Assembly (NCBI GenBank): GCA_027065775.1
Contig: JAMONN010000137.1
Coordinates: 1 to 38,920, forward strand
Source: Flavobacteriaceae bacterium
GTDB lineage: Bacteria > Bacteroidota > Bacteroidia > Flavobacteriales > Flavobacteriaceae
DNA length: 38,920 bases
Direction of reading: 5' to 3'
Shown: piece after piece, positions 35,107-38,920 of the stretch
Position numbering within the stretch: the first letter of the stretch is position 1
Layout: every line of letters starts with the position of its first letter
Notes under the pieces: model-generated
Databases searched by the model: none
Told to the model about the DNA's origin: nothing
Seen by the model: only the letters and a program-made list of their open reading frames with translations
Translations under genes and position numbers: made by a program

Positions 35107-36501
35107 TTATTTATACTTTTCAATTTTAGCAAGTATTTTTTCAAAATTATGATGTGATAAATAAGAAAAATCATTTTGAATAATACCTTTCTTATTTAAA
35201 ATAATTGCTCTTGGAAATTGGTTCGTAAACCATTTGTTTTTAGTGGTATCCACCAATTGAAATTGATTTTTTTTATTAAAATTATATTTCTTAATATACT
35301 TTTTCCATTTATATTTTTTTAACTGATTATCCAACCCAATAAATCTGAAATTTGGATACTCTTTTGCTAAATAATTAACTCTTTTAGCCAAATACTGAAT
35401 TCTGTTTGCTTCTTTTGGCCAAAAATAGAGTACCATTTTTTTATCTGATTTTAAATCGTCTAATTCAATTTTTTTATTCTGATAATCTATAGCATCTAAA
35501 CTAGGAAAACGAGAATACTTTTTTAATTGTGCTAAACTTTTAACAATTTTATTTACATCAGCAACCTTTTCTTTATCTGTACAGTTTGTATAAAAAATAT
35601 TTTTAACTTCTTTTTTATCTTTATCACAACATTTTTTATCTAAAAGGCAATTAATTATTGCGTGATGCAACATATTATTCTTAAGTTTTTCATTTTTAAT
35701 TTTACTATTTATTTGTTTTAAAATTATAGTAGACAATTGTTTAGATGTGTCTTTTTCATGAATTTCATCAGATATATTAAGTAAATAATCACCTACATAT
35801 CTATTAAATGCATAATAATTTAAAAATTGGATATCATTTATGTCTGTATTTTGTCGATAAGCATAAAAATAATCACTTAATTTTTTTGATTTTTCTAATC
35901 TATGATAAACCTTATAATTATGAGCATATTTTTCTTTAATGGAATAAATAGGATAATAAATTGCCGTTTGTACTAAACTTTCAAATTTTGAAGAAACTAC
36001 TATATTTTCTTTAAATTTTTTATAATGATTTAGTTTTATTGTAATTAAAGAGTCTATTTTTCGAGAAAAATCTACCTCTTCTAACTTATAGTAACTATGA
36101 AACAATTTTTTTTCTTTTTCATTTTTAAGAAATAATTGAATTAAAAAATTATTCTTTGCTGCTCCTCTTCCGCTAAAGACCAAAGATTCATCAAAATCCC
36201 AAGTATTTAATCGCATTACAACACTATCATTTGGTTCTAAAAATAAATATTGATATTCTACGCCATGCTTAAATGTATATAATCCTTCGGTTAGACTATC
36301 TAATTTGAACTCAAAATTATTATTTCTGTTTAATTTACTAGTACTTATAGATCTTTCATTTTGAAAAATTTCTAAACTTTTTTCTTTCGGATTCACAATT
36401 TGCCCAGCAAAATATATCGATTTATATTCAACTGATTGTGAGCAACTCATTACCAATAGTAATGGCAAAATAAATAGTAAGGTATTATATTTTAATTTCA
36501 T
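35107..36501 (-). CDS. Thioredoxin-fold lipoprotein without CXXC (TlpA/DUF4369-like)
   Basis: A 464-residue predicted lipoprotein. The signal peptide ends in VMSC (Cys20 from the chosen start). The N-terminal part (about 30-130) is beta-rich and resembles DUF4369 domains. A long helical middle follows, and the C-terminal 125 residues have a thioredoxin-like layout (KKMVLYFWPKEANRIQYLAK, FRFIGLDNQ, FPRAIILNKKGII). The catalytic WCxxC is replaced by WPKEAN, so it cannot act as a classical disulfide reductase. A pair of adjacent cysteines lies mid-protein (DKKCCDKD). The ATG at 36501 is chosen over the TTG at 36528 because that codon sits inside the -7 element. The function is unknown. Confidence 0.72.
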   Translation of the reverse strand: MKLKYNTLLFILPLLLVMSCSQSVEYKSIYFAGQIVNPKEKSLEIFQNERSISTSKLNRNNNFEFKLDSLTEGLYTFKHGVEYQYLFLEPNDSVVMRLNTWDFDESLVFSGRGAAKNNFLIQLFLKNEKEKKLFHSYYKLEEVDFSRKIDSLITIKLNHYKKFKENIVVSSKFESLVQTAIYYPIYSIKEKYAHNYKVYHRLEKSKKLSDYFYAYRQNTDINDIQFLNYYAFNRYVGDYLLNISDEIHEKDTSKQLSTIILKQINSKIKNEKLKNNMLHHAIINCLLDKKCCDKDKKEVKNIFYTNCTDKEKVADVNKIVKSLAQLKKYSRFPSLDAIDYQNKKIELDDLKSDKKMVLYFWPKEANRIQYLAKRVNYLAKEYPNFRFIGLDNQLKKYKWKKYIKKYNFNKKNQFQLVDTTKNKWFTNQFPRAIILNKKGIIQNDFSYLSHHNFEKILAKIEKYK

Positions 36502-36525
36502 ACAAAATCCCCATAAATTGAAAAA

Positions 36526-36533
36526 CAAATGTA
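36526..36533 (-). promoter_or_regulatory. Candidate -7 element for the thioredoxin-fold lipoprotein gene
   Basis: TACATTTG on the minus strand matches TAnnTTTG, 24 bases before the ATG at 36501. It overlaps the alternative TTG start at 36528, which supports the shorter protein. Confidence 0.45.
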
Positions 36534-36591
36534 TACATTATAATTAGTTGTGCTGTTAAAAAGGTGTTAATTGTTGGTTGATTTATTGTTT

Positions 36592-36660
36592 TCCGCAGAT
36601 TTCGCAAATTTTTGCAGACTTAACTGTTTTTTTCTCGCAAAGGCGCTAAGACGCAAAGTG
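36592..36660. repeat. CGCAGATT and CGCAAAG words in one block
   Basis: TTCCGCAGATTTCGCAAATT (36591 on) and TTGCAGACTT belong to the CGCAGATT family. They are followed at 36631-36657 by CTCGCAAAGGCGCTAAG and ACGCAAAG, which belong to the CGCAAAG family in reverse orientation. There is no gene here. Confidence 0.55.
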
Positions 36661-36742
36661 TTTAAAATGTTTTTAGTTACCAAATATTTGCAAAGCAAAC
36701 ATAATAACGACTTAATCTTATTAAAAGGTATCACTAAACTTA

Positions 36743-36814
36743 ACTTAGCGACTTAGTGACTTAGTGACTTAGTGACTTAGTGACTTAGTGACTTAGTGAC
36801 TTAGTGACTTAGTG
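36743..36814. repeat. Exact 8-bp tandem array (ACTTAGTG x8)
   Basis: One variant unit ACTTAGCG (36743-36750) is followed by eight perfect ACTTAGTG units (36751-36814). It is not in a gene. The unit is one of the words of the CTTTGCG/CTTAGTG intergenic repeat family, so the array looks like a local expansion of that element. Confidence 0.95.
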
Positions 36815-36896
36815 AGAAAATAAATATTTACCTACTATAAACAACATAGAGCCATAATTTTATACTATTTTCGCCAAAAAATTAAAGTATATAGTA

Positions 36897-36948
36897 ATCC
36901 TTGCGAACTTTGCGAATCCCGAAACTTCGGGAGCGAACTTTGCGGTTA
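36897..36948 (+). repeat. CTTTGCG element with nested CCCGAA palindrome before the ABC-F gene
   Basis: GCGAACTTTGCG appears twice (36904-36915 and 36933-36944). Between the copies is TCCCGAAACTTCGGGA (36917-36932), a hairpin with a 6-bp stem and 4-base loop. The block ends TTTGCGGTTAAA about 11 bases before the ATG, just as the element at 3475-3518 does. Confidence 0.7.
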
Positions 36949-36953
36949 AATAA

Positions 36954-38585
<1,632 letters not shown>

Positions 38586-38600
38586 AATATTATAAATTTA

Positions 38601-38630
38601 AGTAAAGACGTTTTGCAAAACGTCTTTACT
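38601..38630. terminator. Bidirectional perfect palindrome, GTAAAG-CGTTTTG family (copy 2)
   Basis: Thirty bases with perfect self-complementarity: AGTAAAGACGTTTTG and its reverse complement. Converging genes lie on both sides and a T-rich tract follows. It shares its sequence with the hairpin at 7961-7998. Confidence 0.8.
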
Positions 38631-38638
38631 ATTTTTCT

Positions 38639-38920
38639 CTAATCTTTCAACAAAGTCAAAACTACTTTAGTGCCAGTTTCATCACTATGCAAATCACTAA
38701 TTAAAACATCTACTTTATCTTTGTACATTTCGTTAAGAATGGCAACGCGTTGTTTGATATTCTGCATGCCTTTAGACTTTTGTTTTAACTGATTTTTAGA
38801 TTTTAAGGTCTTTGATTTTTTTCGACCAATACCATTATCGGTAATTTCAATTTGTAAGGTTTCGGTGTTTGTTTGCGATACATTTATCTGTAACAAACCT
38901 TTTTCTTTTTTGTAACGTAA
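38639..38920 (-). CDS. LytS-type sensor histidine kinase, C-terminal part (truncated by window)
   Basis: The frame is open to the window edge, giving the last 93 residues. LRYKKEKGLLQINV is followed by IEITDNGIGRKKS (the N/G1 region of the ATP-binding domain), KGMQNIKQRVAILNEMYKDK, and GTKVVLTLL at the end. This layout is typical of HATPase domains of the LytS/YehU family with an HisKA_7TM-like or tetratricopeptide sensor in Bacteroidota. Partner regulators of the LytTR class are usually adjacent, which would lie outside this window. The N-terminus and sensor domain are not visible, so no signal can be named. Confidence 0.85.
   Translation of the reverse strand, partial: LRYKKEKGLLQINVSQTNTETLQIEITDNGIGRKKSKTLKSKNQLKQKSKGMQNIKQRVAILNEMYKDKVDVLISDLHSDETGTKVVLTLLKD

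Noticed and set aside
36571-36756. 61-codon frame in the repeat region before the ABC-F gene
   Set aside because: It is made of CGCAGATT/CGCAAAG repeat DNA and the start of the octamer array, so coding is unlikely.
36743-36814. Possible CRISPR-like repeat array
   Set aside because: The 8-bp units are directly adjacent, with no spacers, and no cas gene is present. It is a simple tandem array.

Overview
The window looks like chromosomal DNA of a low-GC marine-type member of the Flavobacteriaceae (Bacteroidota). This rests on the strongly AT-rich composition, promoters of the Bacteroidota type (TTTG, about 19 nt, TAnnTTTG), outer-membrane and lipoprotein families typical of the phylum (TonB receptor with carboxypeptidase-like domain, FadL-type porin, DUF1573, DUF4870, DUF4268 and DUF5723-like proteins), and close resemblance of the S1, ABC-F, ProS and MnmE sequences to flavobacterial ones. 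Most of the window is housekeeping sequence. No prophage, insertion sequence, CRISPR array or rRNA operon was seen.

Region 1-6.5 kb: the tail of der, a small lipoprotein, an AlkA-type DNA glycosylase on the minus strand, then a two-gene cytosolic NAD-linked formate dehydrogenase. It consists of a fused NuoE+NuoF-like diaphorase subunit and a Cys-type molybdopterin catalytic subunit. Region 6.5-10.3 kb: a DUF1573 protein with a lysine-rich tail, DUF4268 and DUF4870 proteins, a J-domain protein, and mnmE, whose N-terminus has no ATG/GTG/TTG start. Region 10.3-12.6 kb: a compact three-gene toxin-antitoxin operon of the HipBST type (XRE antitoxin, small HipA-N1-like protein, HipA-type kinase) with TAATG-coupled junctions and operator-like palindromes upstream.

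Region 12.6-16.6 kb: minus-strand envelope genes: a membrane-anchored helix-hairpin-helix protein, an OmpA-domain protein, a FadL-family porin, and a repeat-rich lipoprotein with an eightfold 18-bp tandem repeat. Region 16.7-21.6 kb: translation genes proS, tRNA-Glu(UUC), rpsT, and an unusual rpsA whose product carries an N-terminal DUF2853 domain and an acidic linker ahead of six S1 domains. Region 22-30.2 kb: gamma-glutamyltransferase, ornithine aminotransferase, a large TonB-dependent receptor, a DUF5723-like outer-membrane protein and a lipoprotein. Region 30.2-38.9 kb: a YjjG-type nucleotidase, dut, a polysaccharide flippase, a DEAD-box RNA helicase, a thioredoxin-fold lipoprotein lacking the CXXC, an ABC-F ATPase, and the end of a LytS-type histidine kinase.

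Beyond the genes, the intergenic DNA is unusually structured. Degenerate short-word repeat families recur: CTTTGCG/CTTAGTG words, CCGTG/CGCAGATT words, and GACGTAAGAC words. Some are arranged as large inverted repeats, one copy has expanded into an exact 8-bp tandem array, and two end the same way just before a start codon. Several convergent-gene hairpins are copies of shared palindrome families. These repeats, the DUF2853-S1 fusion, the HipBST-like operon and a formate dehydrogenase lacking its His/Cys cluster ligands are the most notable observations. All functional statements come from reading sequence and motifs, with no database search.
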